The notes beneath the pieces were generated by a model. The model was not told the DNA's origin, did not search any database, and worked only from the letters and a program-made list of their open reading frames with translations. DNA of 64,000 nt from Hyphomicrobiales bacterium (GTDB lineage Bacteria > Pseudomonadota > Alphaproteobacteria > Rhizobiales > Rhizobiaceae): NCBI GenBank assembly GCA_900472575.1, contig UCIV01000008.1, positions 41,351-105,350 of the forward strand, written 5' to 3'. The position numbers and the translations under genes were made by a program. Shown here in pieces: positions 9,847 to 20,500 of this stretch (position 1 is the stretch's first letter; every line of letters starts with the position of its first letter).

Positions 9847-10989
9847 GTGAGTTCCAATCTGGCAAAAATCAATAGTGAAGCCTTGCCGGATGGCGGTGAA
9901 CGGTATGTTCTGACGGGCGATTGGCGCAATCATTCCGTGGCCCCGGTGCTCAAGGATCTCGACCAGTTCGAGAAGCCCGGAGGACAGGGCAAGGTCGAAA
10001 TCGACCTCTCCGGCATCTCCGAAATCGACACTGCAGGCGCCTGGCTGATTCGTCGTCTGATGACGGCGAAAAGGGGCGAGGGGCGAGAGGCATCGCTTTC
10101 CGGAGGCAATGGCACGATCGAGGAACTGATCGGTGCGCTGCCCGAGACAACACCTGCGCCGCCTGCTCCCGCCGCCGACAAGCGCAGCTTTTTCGAGCGC
10201 GTTTTCACGCCGCCCGGAAAGCTTGTCTATGAAGTCGGCCGCGATTTTTACGCCGCGATGAACATTCTCGGCTCGGCGGTCCGTGGCGCCCAGCTTAAAT
10301 TCGGTCGCGGCGCCGGTGTCTCTCCGGCTTCCGTTGTTACCCATATCGACCGCATGGGCGTACGCGCCGTGCCGATCATCGTGCTGATGTCTTTCCTGAT
10401 CGGCGCGATCATCGCGCAGCAGGGCGCCTTCCAGCTGCGCTATTTCGGGGCGGAAATCTTCGTCGTCGATCTTGTCGGTATCCTGCAGCTTCGCGAAATC
10501 GGAGTGCTTTTGACTGCAATCATGATCGCCGGCCGCTCAGGCAGTGCGATCACGGCCGAAATCGGCTCGATGAAGATGCGTGAGGAGATCGATGCGCTGA
10601 CCGTGATCGGCCTCAATCCGATCGGCGTTCTCATTTTTCCGCGTCTCGTGGCGCTGACCATCGCGCTGCCGCTGCTGACCATCATCGCCAATTTTGCCGC
10701 TCTTTATGGTGCGGCGATCGTCGCGCTGCTCTATTCCGGTATTACCTTCGACACTTATCTTTCTCGCCTGCATGAGGCGATCGACCATACCTCGATCGCG
10801 TCGGGCATGATCAAGGCGCCGTTCATGGCGCTGGCCATCGGTATCGTTGCTGCTGTCGAGGGCATGAAGGTCGGCGGCAGCGCTGAATCTCTTGGCCAGC
10901 ATGTCACCGCATCGGTCGTCAAAGCCATCTTCGCCGTCATTCTCATCGATGCGCTTTTTGCCATCTTCTACTCCGCGATCGATTTCTAA
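9847..10989 (+). CDS. mlaE: MlaE-type ABC permease with N-terminal STAS domain
   Basis: Permease of an Mla-type retrograde phospholipid transport system, 380 residues. Residues about 10-90 form a STAS domain (VEIDLSGISEIDTAGAWLIRRL) like MlaB, joined by a proline/alanine linker to the MlaE permease domain (five or six membrane helices; EIGSMKMREEIDALTVIGLNP is the family signature). In enterobacteria MlaB and MlaE are separate; fusion is the usual alphaproteobacterial arrangement (family knowledge). It starts at GTG 9847 with only a weak ribosome binding site. First gene of an operon with mlaF, mlaD and a lipoprotein gene. Confidence 0.92.
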   Translation: MSSNLAKINSEALPDGGERYVLTGDWRNHSVAPVLKDLDQFEKPGGQGKVEIDLSGISEIDTAGAWLIRRLMTAKRGEGREASLSGGNGTIEELIGALPETTPAPPAPAADKRSFFERVFTPPGKLVYEVGRDFYAAMNILGSAVRGAQLKFGRGAGVSPASVVTHIDRMGVRAVPIIVLMSFLIGAIIAQQGAFQLRYFGAEIFVVDLVGILQLREIGVLLTAIMIAGRSGSAITAEIGSMKMREEIDALTVIGLNPIGVLIFPRLVALTIALPLLTIIANFAALYGAAIVALLYSGITFDTYLSRLHEAIDHTSIASGMIKAPFMALAIGIVAAVEGMKVGGSAESLGQHVTASVVKAIFAVILIDALFAIFYSAIDF

Positions 10990-10994
10990 GGGGC

Positions 10995-11849
10995 ATGGAT
11001 TTGTCAGACCAGCAGCAGACCATGGAGAGGACAGCAAAGGACGACCGGCGGGTCGTACTTTCCGTGCGGGATCTGACCGTCGGCTTCGGCGACAAGATCG
11101 TGCTCGACAATCTCAACCTCGATATCTATCGCGGCGAAATTCTCGGCTTCGTTGGAGCATCCGGTACCGGCAAGTCGGTGCTGATGCGCACCGTGCTGCG
11201 CCTTCTCCCGCACCGCTCCGGCACGATCGAAATCCTGGGCGCCAATTACGAGGAGGCGTCGGACGAGGAGCGTATGGCGCTCGACACCCGGCTGGGCGTG
11301 CTTTTCCAGCACGGCGCACTGTTTTCTGCTCTGACGGTGAAGGAAAACATCCAGCTGCCGATGCGGGAATATCTCGATCTTCCGCAGTCGCTGATGGATG
11401 AGCTCGCCTACGTGAAGCTCGAAATGGTTGGTCTGCCGCCAGATGCTGCAGACAAGTATCCGTCGGAGCTTTCCGGCGGCATGATCAAGCGTGCAGCACT
11501 TGCACGCGCTCTGGCGCTCGATCCCGATCTCGTCTTCCTTGACGAACCGACATCGGGTCTCGATCCGATTGGTGCCGCTGATTTCGACGCGCTGATCGCC
11601 AAGCTTCGCGACACGCTCGGCCTGACCGTCTATATGGTCACCCACGATCTGGACAGCCTGTTTTCGGTCTGTGACCGTATTGCCGTGCTCGGACAGAAAC
11701 GGGTATTGGTGGAAGGTACGCTGCAGGATATGTTCGAGTTCGATGATCCGTGGGTCCAGTCCTATTTCCGCGGCAAGCGTGCGCGCACCGTCGTGACCAA
11801 TGAAAACCAGCCGCCGGCAGACGCAGGCCCGACAGACGCAGGGAAGTGA
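10995..11849 (+). CDS. mlaF: MlaF-type ABC transporter ATPase
   Basis: ATPase partner of the MlaE permease, 284 residues. It shows Walker A GASGTGKS, signature LSGGMIKRAALARAL, Walker B LVFLDEPTSGLDP and the switch histidine in MVTHDLDS. The gene follows mlaE by five bases and reaches into the mlaD leader, so translation is probably coupled. The AAGGGG at 10988-10993 is very close to the ATG at 10995; a second in-frame ATG at 11022 has no better site. Expected to power lipid movement between the outer and inner membranes with MlaE and MlaD. Confidence 0.94.
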   Translation: MDLSDQQQTMERTAKDDRRVVLSVRDLTVGFGDKIVLDNLNLDIYRGEILGFVGASGTGKSVLMRTVLRLLPHRSGTIEILGANYEEASDEERMALDTRLGVLFQHGALFSALTVKENIQLPMREYLDLPQSLMDELAYVKLEMVGLPPDAADKYPSELSGGMIKRAALARALALDPDLVFLDEPTSGLDPIGAADFDALIAKLRDTLGLTVYMVTHDLDSLFSVCDRIAVLGQKRVLVEGTLQDMFEFDDPWVQSYFRGKRARTVVTNENQPPADAGPTDAGK

Positions 11850-11857
11850 TCCAACCC

Positions 11858-13228
11858 ATGGAAACCAAAGCAAATTACGCCCTGGTGGGTTTCTTCACAC
11901 TGCTGGTCATCGCGGCCGCCTTCGGTTTCGTCTACTGGATGGCGCAATCCGGTCGCGGCGGGCCTATGGCCGAGCTTGCGATTCGCATTCCCGGCTCTGC
12001 AAACGGTCTTTCGGTCGGATCTCCGGTGCGTTTCAACGGTATTGCGGTCGGTTCTGTGCGCGGCCTGACGATCGATCCGGACGATCCGCGTTATTCGATC
12101 GCCTTTACCGAAGTGCGCGCCGATGCGCCGGTCTACCAGTCTACGAAGGCGGTGCTGGAAGTGCAGGGCCTGACGGGTGCTGCCTATATCGAGCTTTCCG
12201 GCGGCGCCAAGGGCGAGGAAAACATCCTTCAGAAGTCGATGGAGGCGGGGCGACCCGCCGTGCTGATCGCAGACCAGTCGAGCGTGACAAACCTTCTGGC
12301 AACGGCCGACAAGATTCTTGAGCGAGCTGATCAGGCAATCGGCGACATCCAGGGATTCGTCGGTGATGCGCGTGGGCCATTGACGCAAACGATCCGCAAC
12401 GTCGAGACGTTTACGGCCGCGCTCAGCAACAATTCCGGCAATATCGACGAGTTTTTGCACAGCCTTTCGACCCTGTCTGCGACCGTCGATCGTGTGTCCG
12501 GCACGCTCAATTCGACGCTTGAGGCGGCCGACCAGCTGGTCCGCGCAATCGATGCCGAACGCATCAACCAGATCGTCGGCAATACCGAGCGGGTGACGCG
12601 CAACGTCGCCAATGCGTCCGACAATTTCGGCCCGCTCGTCGAGACCGTAAGGACGGCAGCGACGAGCTTTGCGCAGGTCGGCAACGACGCACAGGGGGTT
12701 CTGTCACGGGCTGACAGCCTGCTTGCGGCTGTCGATCCGAGCCAGGTGGGTACGGCGATCCAGAACATCTCGGCAGCCTCTGAAGATGCCCGCCAGACGC
12801 TGGCTTCAGCTCGCAGCGTGGTCGACGATGTTTCGCACCGCTCAGAAGACATCAACAAGGCGATCACCGATTTCACCGAACTGGCGACCAAGCTCAACAA
12901 CGCGTCCAGCCGCGTCGATGGCATCCTCGCCAAGGTTGATGGCCTCGTGTCGAGCGACGACTCGCAAGGCCTGTTTGCCGAGGCACGCAAGACGCTCGAA
13001 TCCTTCCGCACCGTGGCTGACAACATCAATGCGCGCGTGGGGCCTATTGCGGATAACCTGCAGCGTTTTTCGTCTAGCGGCCTCGGTGACGTGAAGGCTC
13101 TCGTGGATGATACGCGCCGTACGGTGAATTCGCTCAACCAGACCATCACCAATTTTGATCAGAATCCGCAACGGCTTATCTTCGGCGGCGAGACCGTCAA
13201 GGAATATGACGGCAGAACGAGACGCTAA
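11858..13228 (+). CDS. mlaD: MlaD/MCE-domain substrate-binding protein
   Basis: Inner-membrane-anchored MCE protein of 456 residues. One N-terminal helix (NYALVGFFTLLVIAAAFGFVYWM) is followed by a single MCE domain (GLSVGSPVRFNGIAVGSV, VQGLTGAAYIELSGG) and then about 300 residues of predicted helical, coiled-coil-like sequence, much longer than the tail of E. coli MlaD (183 residues in total). The long tail probably spans part of the periplasm, as in actinobacterial Mce proteins and PqiB-like systems. A GTG at 11846 is in frame, but the ATG at 11858 has CAGGGAAG 11 bases before it and gives the better membrane helix start. Confidence 0.92.
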   Translation: METKANYALVGFFTLLVIAAAFGFVYWMAQSGRGGPMAELAIRIPGSANGLSVGSPVRFNGIAVGSVRGLTIDPDDPRYSIAFTEVRADAPVYQSTKAVLEVQGLTGAAYIELSGGAKGEENILQKSMEAGRPAVLIADQSSVTNLLATADKILERADQAIGDIQGFVGDARGPLTQTIRNVETFTAALSNNSGNIDEFLHSLSTLSATVDRVSGTLNSTLEAADQLVRAIDAERINQIVGNTERVTRNVANASDNFGPLVETVRTAATSFAQVGNDAQGVLSRADSLLAAVDPSQVGTAIQNISAASEDARQTLASARSVVDDVSHRSEDINKAITDFTELATKLNNASSRVDGILAKVDGLVSSDDSQGLFAEARKTLESFRTVADNINARVGPIADNLQRFSSSGLGDVKALVDDTRRTVNSLNQTITNFDQNPQRLIFGGETVKEYDGRTRR

Positions 13229-13254
13229 GGCAAAAGGCCAAGGGTAGGACGTTT

Positions 13255-13854
13255 ATGAGTGCATCCAAGTTTCCGCATCGTTCCTTGCTGTTGACCTTGC
13301 CGTTGCTGGCCGTCCTGGTCAGCGGTTGCGGCACAAAGGCGAACAACGACACCTTCGATCTGTCGCTGACACCTGCAACCGATGGTCCTTCGGTGAAGAA
13401 CCGGCAGATCCTCGTACCGGAACCGACTGCGGTAAAAATGCTGGATAGCGAGCAGGTCGTGGTCCGCGTGTCTCCGTCCGAGGTGCAGTATCTTGCCAAT
13501 TCCCGCTGGGGTGATCGCCTGCCGCGGCTGGTTCAGTCGAAGCTGGTCGAGGCTTTTGAAAACTCAGGCCGAGTCGGCGGCGTCGGCAAACCGGGGCAGG
13601 GGCTCGCGATCGATTACCAGGTCGTCACCGACATCCGGGCTTTCGAGGTTACGACCGGTGGCAGCCGAGTTGCCAATGTCGAGATTTCAGCAAAGATTCT
13701 CAACGATAGAAATGGCAGCGTCCGTGCGCAGTCAGTGTTCAAGGGAAGCTCGCCGGTTCGCGGGACAGAGAATAGCGACTTTATCGAAGCGCTTGACCGG
13801 GCCTATGCGAAGGTCGGTGGCGAGATCGTCGACTGGGCTTTGAAATCGATGTGA
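13255..13854 (+). CDS. ABC-type transport auxiliary lipoprotein (PqiC/YmbA-like)
   Basis: Predicted outer-membrane lipoprotein of 199 residues with a lipobox LVSGC at residues 22-26, belonging to the ABC_trans_aux family found beside MCE systems. The conserved core QILVPEPTAVKMLDSEQVVVR, here cited by its ends QILVP and VVVR, and the segment RWGDRLPRLVQSKL are typical. Fourth and last gene of the mla operon, 26 bases after mlaD. By analogy with PqiC and LetB partners it may receive or hand over lipid at the outer membrane. Ribosome binding site AGGA is six bases before the ATG. Confidence 0.88.
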   Translation: MSASKFPHRSLLLTLPLLAVLVSGCGTKANNDTFDLSLTPATDGPSVKNRQILVPEPTAVKMLDSEQVVVRVSPSEVQYLANSRWGDRLPRLVQSKLVEAFENSGRVGGVGKPGQGLAIDYQVVTDIRAFEVTTGGSRVANVEISAKILNDRNGSVRAQSVFKGSSPVRGTENSDFIEALDRAYAKVGGEIVDWALKSM

Positions 13855-13920
13855 TTTTGCAGCCGGCGCGGTAAACTTTCCCAGGTCCGAATCGTTCGCG
13901 ACAATTGGGGAAAGATGCCG

Positions 13921-14445
13921 ATGCTGATTATTCTTGCAGGCTTGCCCGGTAGCGGAAAGACGACCCTCGCAAAAGCTTTGGCGCGCCGTCTTGGCGCCGT
14001 TCATGTGCGCGTCGACACAATCGAGCAGAATATCCGCAATGCCGGGGTCGAAGTCGGCCCAGCTGGATATATGGTGGCCTATGGTGTGGCAGAGGATAAT
14101 CTATCGCTCGGACATATCGTTGTCGCGGATTCGGTGAACAGCCTGACAATCACTCGCAGGGCATGGCGGGCCGTCGCGGAACGGCAAGGTGTGCGGGCCT
14201 CTGAAATCTGGGTCAAGTGTTCGGACAAGGTCGAACATCGCCATCGTGTCGAGACACGCGTGAGTGATGTTCCGGGCCTGATCAAGCCAGGCTGGACCTC
14301 GACCGAGGCGCGTATTTTCGAGGACTGGGAGACGGAGCCGCTGGTCGTCGATACGGCTGGCAAATCGCCGGAGCAGACTGTTGTCGATTTGATCTCGGCA
14401 TTGCAGATCGATCAGGATTTTATCGCGGCTCAGGAAGAGCCGTAA
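13921..14445 (+). CDS. AAA-type P-loop nucleotide-binding protein (small kinase-like)
   Basis: 174-residue P-loop protein with Walker A AGLPGSGKTT close to the N-terminus, resembling zeta-toxin/adenylylsulfate-kinase-like small kinases of unknown substrate. No antitoxin gene is adjacent, so a toxin role is not supported. Two ATGs lie close together; the one at 13921 is preferred because GGGGAAAG (13907-13914) is six bases upstream, whereas the ATG at 13915 touches it. It is followed by a strong bidirectional terminator and converges on the giant gene. Confidence 0.85.
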   Translation: MLIILAGLPGSGKTTLAKALARRLGAVHVRVDTIEQNIRNAGVEVGPAGYMVAYGVAEDNLSLGHIVVADSVNSLTITRRAWRAVAERQGVRASEIWVKCSDKVEHRHRVETRVSDVPGLIKPGWTSTEARIFEDWETEPLVVDTAGKSPEQTVVDLISALQIDQDFIAAQEEP

Positions 14446-14462
14446 GCCTTTCCGGCTCTATC

Positions 14463-14502
14463 AAACAAAAGGCCGCCCAGAGAGGCGGCCTTTTTTGTTT
14501 GT
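14463..14502. terminator. Bidirectional intrinsic terminator
   Basis: GGCCGCC (14471-14477) pairs with GGCGGCC (14484-14490) and is followed by TTTTTTG, while an A-rich tract on the other side gives a U-run for the minus strand. It serves the kinase-like gene and the 3' end of the convergent giant gene. Confidence 0.9.
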
Positions 14503-14522
14503 CTCGTCGATTATGCTCCGGC

Positions 14523-17500
14523 TCAGCCGAAACGACCAGCAGCATGGGCCAGCATCGTGTAGACCTTGCCGGTATCCGAAGTCAGATAGCTCTGGGTAAC
14601 CGTACGGTCGCGATCGGTGCGGGCGACGTCTGCAAGAAGCTTTTCGAAGTCCGATATGTAGCGGTCGACGGCGGTGCGGAATTCCGGCTCGCGATCATAC
14701 TTGCGCTTGATATCGTCGAATGTCTGCTGGCCCTTCAGCGTGTAGAGCCTGCGGGTGAAGACATCGCGCTCGCCGCGCTGGTAACGACGCCACAGATCGA
14801 CAGAGGCATCATGATCGATAGCGCGGGCGATATCGACGGACAGCGAGTTGAGCGATTCCACCATGTGGCGCGGGTTTCGATTGTCACCATTGGCGGTCCG
14901 TGGCGCCTGGGCAGGTTCTGCCGGACGGGCAGCAGGCGCACGCGCCGGGGCCGGTCCCGCGGTTTCATCGCGGGACGCGCCACGCAGGAGGTCGCTGATC
15001 CAGCCACCCTGGCCGGCAGGGGCCGAAGTGTCTGCCTGACGCGCAGCGGGTGTTGCCGCCGGGGCCGGCTTGCTCGCGGGCAGGCTGCCTCGAAGCACGC
15101 CAGCTGAATAGGCATCGTTGCGCGGTGTTGCCGGGGCCGAGACCGGCGCTGGAGCCGGCTGCTGAGTGATCTGCTGCTGCGGCCGGATCGGAGCCGTCGG
15201 GCCGCTCTGTGCGAGCGATACCTTGGGCTGACCAGCCTCGGCGACTTCGAGCTGCTGCGACGAGCGGCCGACGAGCTGGGAGATCTCCTGAAGCGCCTTG
15301 ATCTGCTCGGATACGGCGCGTCGCATGGCTGCCGCGCTTTCCTTGGCTTCTTCCGGCAGGTCGAAGGCACCGCGCTTCAGTTCCGAGCGGGTGGCATCGA
15401 GTTCCTGACGGATATCCTGCGCCGAGCGGCGGATCTCGTCGGTGGCACCGGAGAAGCGGCCGACAGCCTCCTCGACAGACTGGCGCAGCGTCTCACGCAG
15501 GTGCTTTGCAGCTGTATCGGATCGCTGCGAGGCTTCACCCATCAGGCGTTCGACATCGGTGAGCGAACCGGAAATATTGCCGCGCATCTGCTCGGCCAGT
15601 TCGCGGGCACGCTTTTCGGCGTCGGAGAGTGTCGTCTCGATCGTGCGGTTGGCTTCCTCGCCTGCGTCGAGAAGGGCGGCGCGCATGACCTGCGCTGTCT
15701 GCTCGGCACGCTGCTGGGTCTCGCCAAGGCGACGACCGATATCAACAAACGATGCATGCAGACCTTCGCGCAGCTTGTCGCCGACATGCGCTGTCCGCTC
15801 CTCGGCGCGTTCGAAGGCGCCGTCGACGAGCGCGGTGAGGTTGCGAAGCGTTGCTTCGATCTCATCCGAGCGCTTTACCAGGCCGACGGACAGATTGCGC
15901 AGAGCATCCTGTCGTTCGTCCAGCGTGCTGACGAGGTTTGACTGGGCGGCACCGAGAAGCTCCGAAGCCTGGGCGAGAACCTTGGAGTGATCCTCGAACC
16001 GACCGACAATGCCGCCGACCTGGCTCAGCGTCTGGCCGGAGATGTTGACGAGGCGGTCGATGTTGTTTTCGAGCAGGCGGGTGGAGCCTGCAACCAGATC
16101 AGCCGCCGAACCCGCCGAATGGGCGAAGCGCGAAGCAGTCTGGTCAAGCTTCTGGTCCGTTGCGGCCAGCTGCTCGGCTGCAGTTTCGACGAGAGAGGCA
16201 ATGTTGACATTGCTGCTCGACAGCCGCTCGATAATGCCTTCGACGTTCGCAAGCAGGCTCTGCTCGGCACCACGAACAACATGGGCGGCAGCTTCCGTCC
16301 GCTGATTGAGTGCCGCAAGCGTCTCGTTGGTACGGGCCGCGATGGCGTCGACCAGGGCGGCGTTCTCTTCACGGATACGGGCGCTGGTTTCCTTGGCCGC
16401 GGAGGCGAGACGTTCGGCGCTCTGCTGGGACGCAGAGGTCAACCACTCGGCACTCTGCTGCGTGGCGGAGGTCAGGCGTTCTGCGCCCTGCTGTGCTGCC
16501 GCTTCCATGCGCTCGGCTGCGGTCCTGCCGGTTTCGGCATAGGCTTCCATCATCGGCTTTGCCTTCTCGTCGAGCAGGCGGGACAGTTCCTCCGAACGAC
16601 TTGCAAGCATCGAGTTGAGGTCGCGGGAACGGGTGTCGAGCGCGGTGCGGATCGCATCACCACGAGCGGCGAGTGCGCGATCGACGGCATCCAGTGCGAC
16701 ATCGAGCTCGCCTGCCGCGTCCGACAGGGTCGAGCGGATAGACTGGCCACGGCTATCGAGCGCTTGTTCGGCGTCGCCGAGCGCAGTCGAAATCGCCTCG
16801 ACCTGCTGTTTTACCAGCTTGTCGGCTTCGGCCACCTTGTTGACGATCGCGCTGCCGGCATCGGAGAACGCCTGGGCGACAGTCGCAGCCTGGCCGGCGA
16901 GACGGCTCTGCGTCTCGGAGATGCGTCCGACGATTTCGTTGGAGCGCTCCTCGATCGAACGGGTGAATTCCTCGTTGCGGCTGCTGAGTTCCTGGGTGAA
17001 TTCGGAGCCGGCGCGAGACAGCGTTTCTGCCGAGCGGCTGGCTTCGTCATTCATGCCCTGACCGGCTTCAACGACTGCTTCGCGAAGCGAGGAGGCGAAA
17101 CCTACGGCCTTGCCTTCGATCGTCTTGGCGACGTTTTCAAGACCATAGGACAGTGCCCGGTCCATGGTACCGAAACGTTCCTCGATATGGGCTGTGCGAC
17201 CATCAAGTGTTTCGGCGATACGGGCCGCGGCATCGGTGCTTGTCTGTTCGAGTGCGCTGGTGCGCTCGTCGATGGTGCGGGTGATACGTTCGGCTGCTTC
17301 ACCTGTCGCACGTTCGATTTCAATGCCGCGGCTGTTGACTGCATCGGAGACCCGGTCAGCGGCAGCGTTTGAAATACGCTCAAGCTCGGCTGTACGGGCA
17401 CCGAGCGCATCCGCCAGGCTGCTGCCGGCAGTGTCGACGATCGAGCTGACACTCAAGACTTCGTTGCGGATACGGTCTTCCAGTCCGCCGAAGGTCACTT

Positions 17501-20500
17501 CGATACGGCTTCCGGCACTGTCCAGCGCGGTCGAGACACCGCCGACAGTCTGTTCTACGCGTGATGTGAAGGCGTCGGTCGACTGGCTGATTTCGCGGGC
17601 CGCATCGCTGATCTGGCCTGCAATAGAGCCGACATTGTCGCGAAGGCGGGTGTCCAGCGTTTCACCAGCGGTATCGATCGCGGCGCGCAGCGCTTCCTGC
17701 TGGCTTTCGAGCGACATTTCGAGCATGCCGGCGCTGGTGGCAATCGTTGTGCCGATCGAGGTCGCCTGATCCATCATCAGGTTGTCGATCTGGTCGCGAG
17801 CGTCGGTCAGCGTGCCGGCGATCGTTGCTGCACGTTCGTCAAGCGTCGTGCGCAGGCGGTCATGGCCGGAATCGAGTGCGTCCGACATGTCGCGGCTCGC
17901 CTGGCCAAGCACATCCGCCATGCGCAGATGAGCGGAACCGACGGCATCGGTAAGCTGGTCGCCGCTGATAGAAAGCGTATCGCCGATCTGGCGCGCAGCG
18001 GTATCAAGCGTTCCGGAAATCCTCTCATGGCCGGCGTCGAGCGACAATGCAAACCGTTCGTGAGCGGTGTCCAGAGAAGACGTCATCTGCTCATGGGCGT
18101 TTCCAAGAGACGATGTAATCTGTTCATGTGCGGAGGTGAGCGAAGTCGCGAGCTGTTCGTGGGATACCGCAAGCGACGTATCCATGCGCTGCAGTCCATC
18201 GCTCATCGTCGCGTCGAAGCGCCCTGTGCCTTCGGACAAAGCCGTTTCAATCCGGCCTGCCGCGCCGCCGACAGTCTGCTCGAGACGATCGCTGCCGCTC
18301 TGTAGAAGGCTGGCAAGCTCGGACGTGCGGCTTTCCAGCGAGATGTCGAGATTGAGCTGGTTATCGGCAAACGCCTCGCGGATGGCCTCGGCGCGCTTTG
18401 CAAACGCCTGTTCGAGGCGGATATCCGCATCTGCAACGCTGTTGACGACATTCGACGTATGGTCGGTCAGAGTAGTCGTCAGGCGATCCTCGTGCAGCGA
18501 CAGCGATGTTGCTATTTCCATGGACTTGTCGTCGAGCATTTCCGACATGCGATCGCGGCTGGAGGCGAGCGTGGTGTCGAGCGCAGCCGCCCGCTTGTCC
18601 ATCTCGTCGGTCAGGCGCAATTCGCTTTCAGACAGTGCGCGCGTGATCGCTTCGCTCTTCTGGTCGAGAATGGAAGCAAGGCGATCCGGCGTTTCCGCCA
18701 TCAGCGACTGCAATGCGCCAGCCTTTTCGTCGACAGCACCGGCGAAGCGCTCGTGGCTTTCCGTGACCGACTCGATGATGGCGGAAGTGCGGCTGGAAAT
18801 GCTGTCTTCGAACCGCTTCTGGCTGTCGGCAAGGCTGGCGGAAATTTCCCCACCGCGTGCTGCCATGATCATGTCGATCTTGTTGTGTGCATCGCCGAAG
18901 GCGCCACTGATCTCGCTGCTTCGTGCGGCGAGTGCGTCGGAAAACTCCTTCGAGCGGCTTTCCAACATCGAATCAAGAACTTCCTGACCCGTTCCAAGCG
19001 TTGTGGCGAGCGCCAGCTGCTGGTCGGTCAGCGCATTGCCGATCCGTTCGATGCTCGACGACAGGATGCCGTCGATCGCCTCGTGGCCACCGGCAACGGT
19101 CTCGTTAATGCGTGCAAGGCTGTCCATCAGCTTGCTGTCGAGGCTACCGGCACGCTGGTCAAAGGCCGTGGTGAACTGCGACAGGCCCTCGTCGAAAGAG
19201 GTGCTGAGGTGGCCGATCGTGGTGTGAAGGCGTTCCTCGAAGAAGCCGGTGCGCAGGTCCAGATCCATCACCGCATCGTCTGCCGCGGACTGCAGGCTCT
19301 GGCGGAAGGAGCTGCTCTTGTCGTCAAGTGAACGATTGAGGGCCGTGAGCACGCCGTCGAGCGAACCGGTGATCGTCTTTTCGCTGTTCGTCAGCCCTTC
19401 GGTAATCTCTCGCGTGCGGGCGATCAGGGTTTCGTTCAGCTGGCGCGTCCGGTCGGCAAGTGCCGCGTTGAGCTTTTCGGTATTGGCGTCGAGGCTCGAT
19501 GCGCGGGTTTCAAAATTGGACAGGATCGCATCGCCCTTGTCTGACAAGGTCGAGCTGAGCATTTCCAGACGGATATCGAACTCGGTCGACAGCGCAATGC
19601 CTGAGGTCGTCAGCGTGTCGATCAGATTTTCGGTCTTGGTTGCGAGCAATGAGGCGAGTGCTTCGCCGGCTGCATCCGACTTTTCCATCAGGGCCGCGGC
19701 GCGGGTGTCGATCATCGAGGCGAAGGCCTCGCCGGATGTGGCGAGACGGATCGAGATTTCTTCCGTTGCGAGCGCCAGCTCTTCCTTGAGCTGGTCATGG
19801 GCGCCGACCATGGAGGACCGGATGCGCTCGGCGTGATTGACGATCGCTTCACGCTCGGAGCCAAGCTCCTGAACGAGGCCGCGGACGCGCATCTCGTTGT
19901 CGCTATAGCTGCGCTCCAGCGCATTGACTTCCGAATGGACGAGCACTTCCAGCTCGGCGGCACGGGCAATCGTGCGCTCGATGCCTTCGTTCATAGCCGA
20001 GACTTCGCGGCGCACGGCCTGGCCGACGCTCATGATGCGTTCGGATGCAATGGTTTCCGGTTCCGAAAGCCGCAGCGCGACCTCGGCCATGGAGCGGGCG
20101 GCGTTCCTCAGATCCTGCGCGCGGGCCATCATGATGGCGAAGGCGAAGAAGAGCAGGATCGGGACCAAGATGCCGACGGCAAGCGCGACGAGACCCGGCG
20201 CGGCGAGAACGCCGGCAACCGAGGTGATCTCCCAAAGCGCGCCGCCATAGATCAACTGGCCGAGGCCGACACCGGCGACTGCCCATAGAATGGAAATGAT
20301 CGACGCGTTGCGGATTGCGCCGCGCACCGAGCCGCCGTCCAGCGCACGCATGATCGACGCCGTGTTACGGCGGCCGGCATCATTGGCGGGCTCGAAGGCC
20401 GGCTGACGCGGCGCCGGGTCTGCGGAAGCCTGGCGCGGCGCTTCTGCGGTCGCTTCGCGGCGGGATGGTGAAGCGGATTGAGACGGGGCAGGGCGGGATC

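Noticed and set aside
13921..14445. Zeta-type toxin
   Set aside because: Only the P-loop and general size agree; no antitoxin gene is adjacent, so a toxin-antitoxin system is not supported.
15987..17372. Open frame of 461 codons on the plus strand, with others nearby
   Set aside because: Antisense to gpr; shadow of the repetitive helical coding sequence.
18048..18180. 33-base periodic DNA repeats that could suggest a CRISPR or tandem-repeat locus
   Set aside because: The repeats are diverged, in frame and encode 11-residue helical units of GPR; there are no unique spacers between identical repeats.
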